Shown in pieces: positions 13,009-13,145 of a stretch of DNA of 13,145 bases (positions within the stretch are counted from its first letter, which is position 1; each line of letters starts with the position of its first letter). This DNA comes from Onstottus_A sp036505875 (GTDB lineage Bacteria; Acidobacteriota; Blastocatellia; UBA7656): contig DASXSR010000066.1 of the NCBI GenBank assembly GCA_036505875.1, positions 1-13,145 of the forward strand, written 5' to 3'. The notes beneath the pieces are model-generated. The model saw only the letters and a list, made by a program, of their open reading frames with translations, made no database searches and had not been told where the DNA came from. Both the position numbers and the translations under genes were made by a program.

Positions 13009-13145
13009 GTGCACTTTCTAAATCGAACATCGGACTGGCTTTCGAACGCTTTGGCCCAGCCAGTTGATGCGCCTGCCCGCCGATCCAGATTGTGGCGCTT
13101 GACGGCTAGCTGCGCCGTCGTGTTCTTGATCGCGCTCGGCGTCAG
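13009..13145 (+). CDS. Start of a membrane protein, cut by the right window edge
   Basis: A GTG at 13009 opens a frame that stays open to the edge (45 codons). It gives HFLNRTSDWLSNALAQPVD, a basic ARRSRLWRL stretch and a hydrophobic TASCAVVFLIALGV, a typical cytoplasmic tail leading into a first transmembrane helix. GGA lies five bases upstream. It follows the zinc-ribbon gene by 32 bp on the same strand, so the two may form an operon. The layout would suit a multi-pass glycosyltransferase or other polytopic protein, but too little is present to say. Confidence 0.5.
   Translation, partial: MHFLNRTSDWLSNALAQPVDAPARRSRLWRLTASCAVVFLIALGV

Overview
The window looks like chromosomal DNA from a free-living, moderately GC-rich bacterium. 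Secreted HEAT-repeat proteins, DinB-like enzymes, a FadR-type regulator, a bifunctional penicillin-binding protein and an eight-cysteine zinc-ribbon protein together resemble Acidobacteriota (Blastocatellia-type soil bacteria). That assignment is an inference from gene families; no rRNA or other phylogenetic marker is present.

Left part (1-4561), all leftward: a specialised NusG paralogue (191-724) with a good sigma70-like promoter, followed after a 155 bp leader by the start of a gene that leaves the left edge behind a very strong ribosome binding site. This is the usual layout of a surface-polysaccharide or secondary-metabolite operon headed by its own antiterminator. To its right lie four apparently separate units: a FadR-type regulator with a candidate self-operator, a secreted HEAT-repeat protein ending in a hairpin, a stand-alone MetE C-terminal-domain-like methyltransferase with all its zinc ligands, and a small protein with a ParB/sulfiredoxin-like DGYHR motif.

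Middle part (4906-8275), rightward: a DinB-family protein; a Tat-signal open frame that looks like the truncated head of a larger exported protein; a large S41-type peptidase with no signal peptide that starts at or just after the end of that frame; and a four-helix membrane protein 9 bp further on.

Accessory stretch (8276-9550): a 134-residue protein with its own promoter and a segment resembling nitrile-hydratase-type (NHLP) RiPP leaders, then a hicA-hicB toxin-antitoxin pair in which the toxin gene is frameshifted by one missing base. hicAB sits between two versions of the same DNA: the true 3' end of the penicillin-binding-protein gene (from 9551) and a second copy of that 3' end (from 8892), offset by exactly 659 bp. 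Most codon differences between the copies are synonymous, so they look like two alleles that diverged while functional. An insertion that displaced the old 3' end and supplied a new one would explain this.

Right part (9551-13145): a class A PBP1b-type penicillin-binding protein on the minus strand, then a divergent intergenic region holding two facing arrays of seven 7-bp units each, a cysteine-rich zinc-ribbon protein whose start codon abuts the second array, and the beginning of a membrane protein that leaves the right edge.
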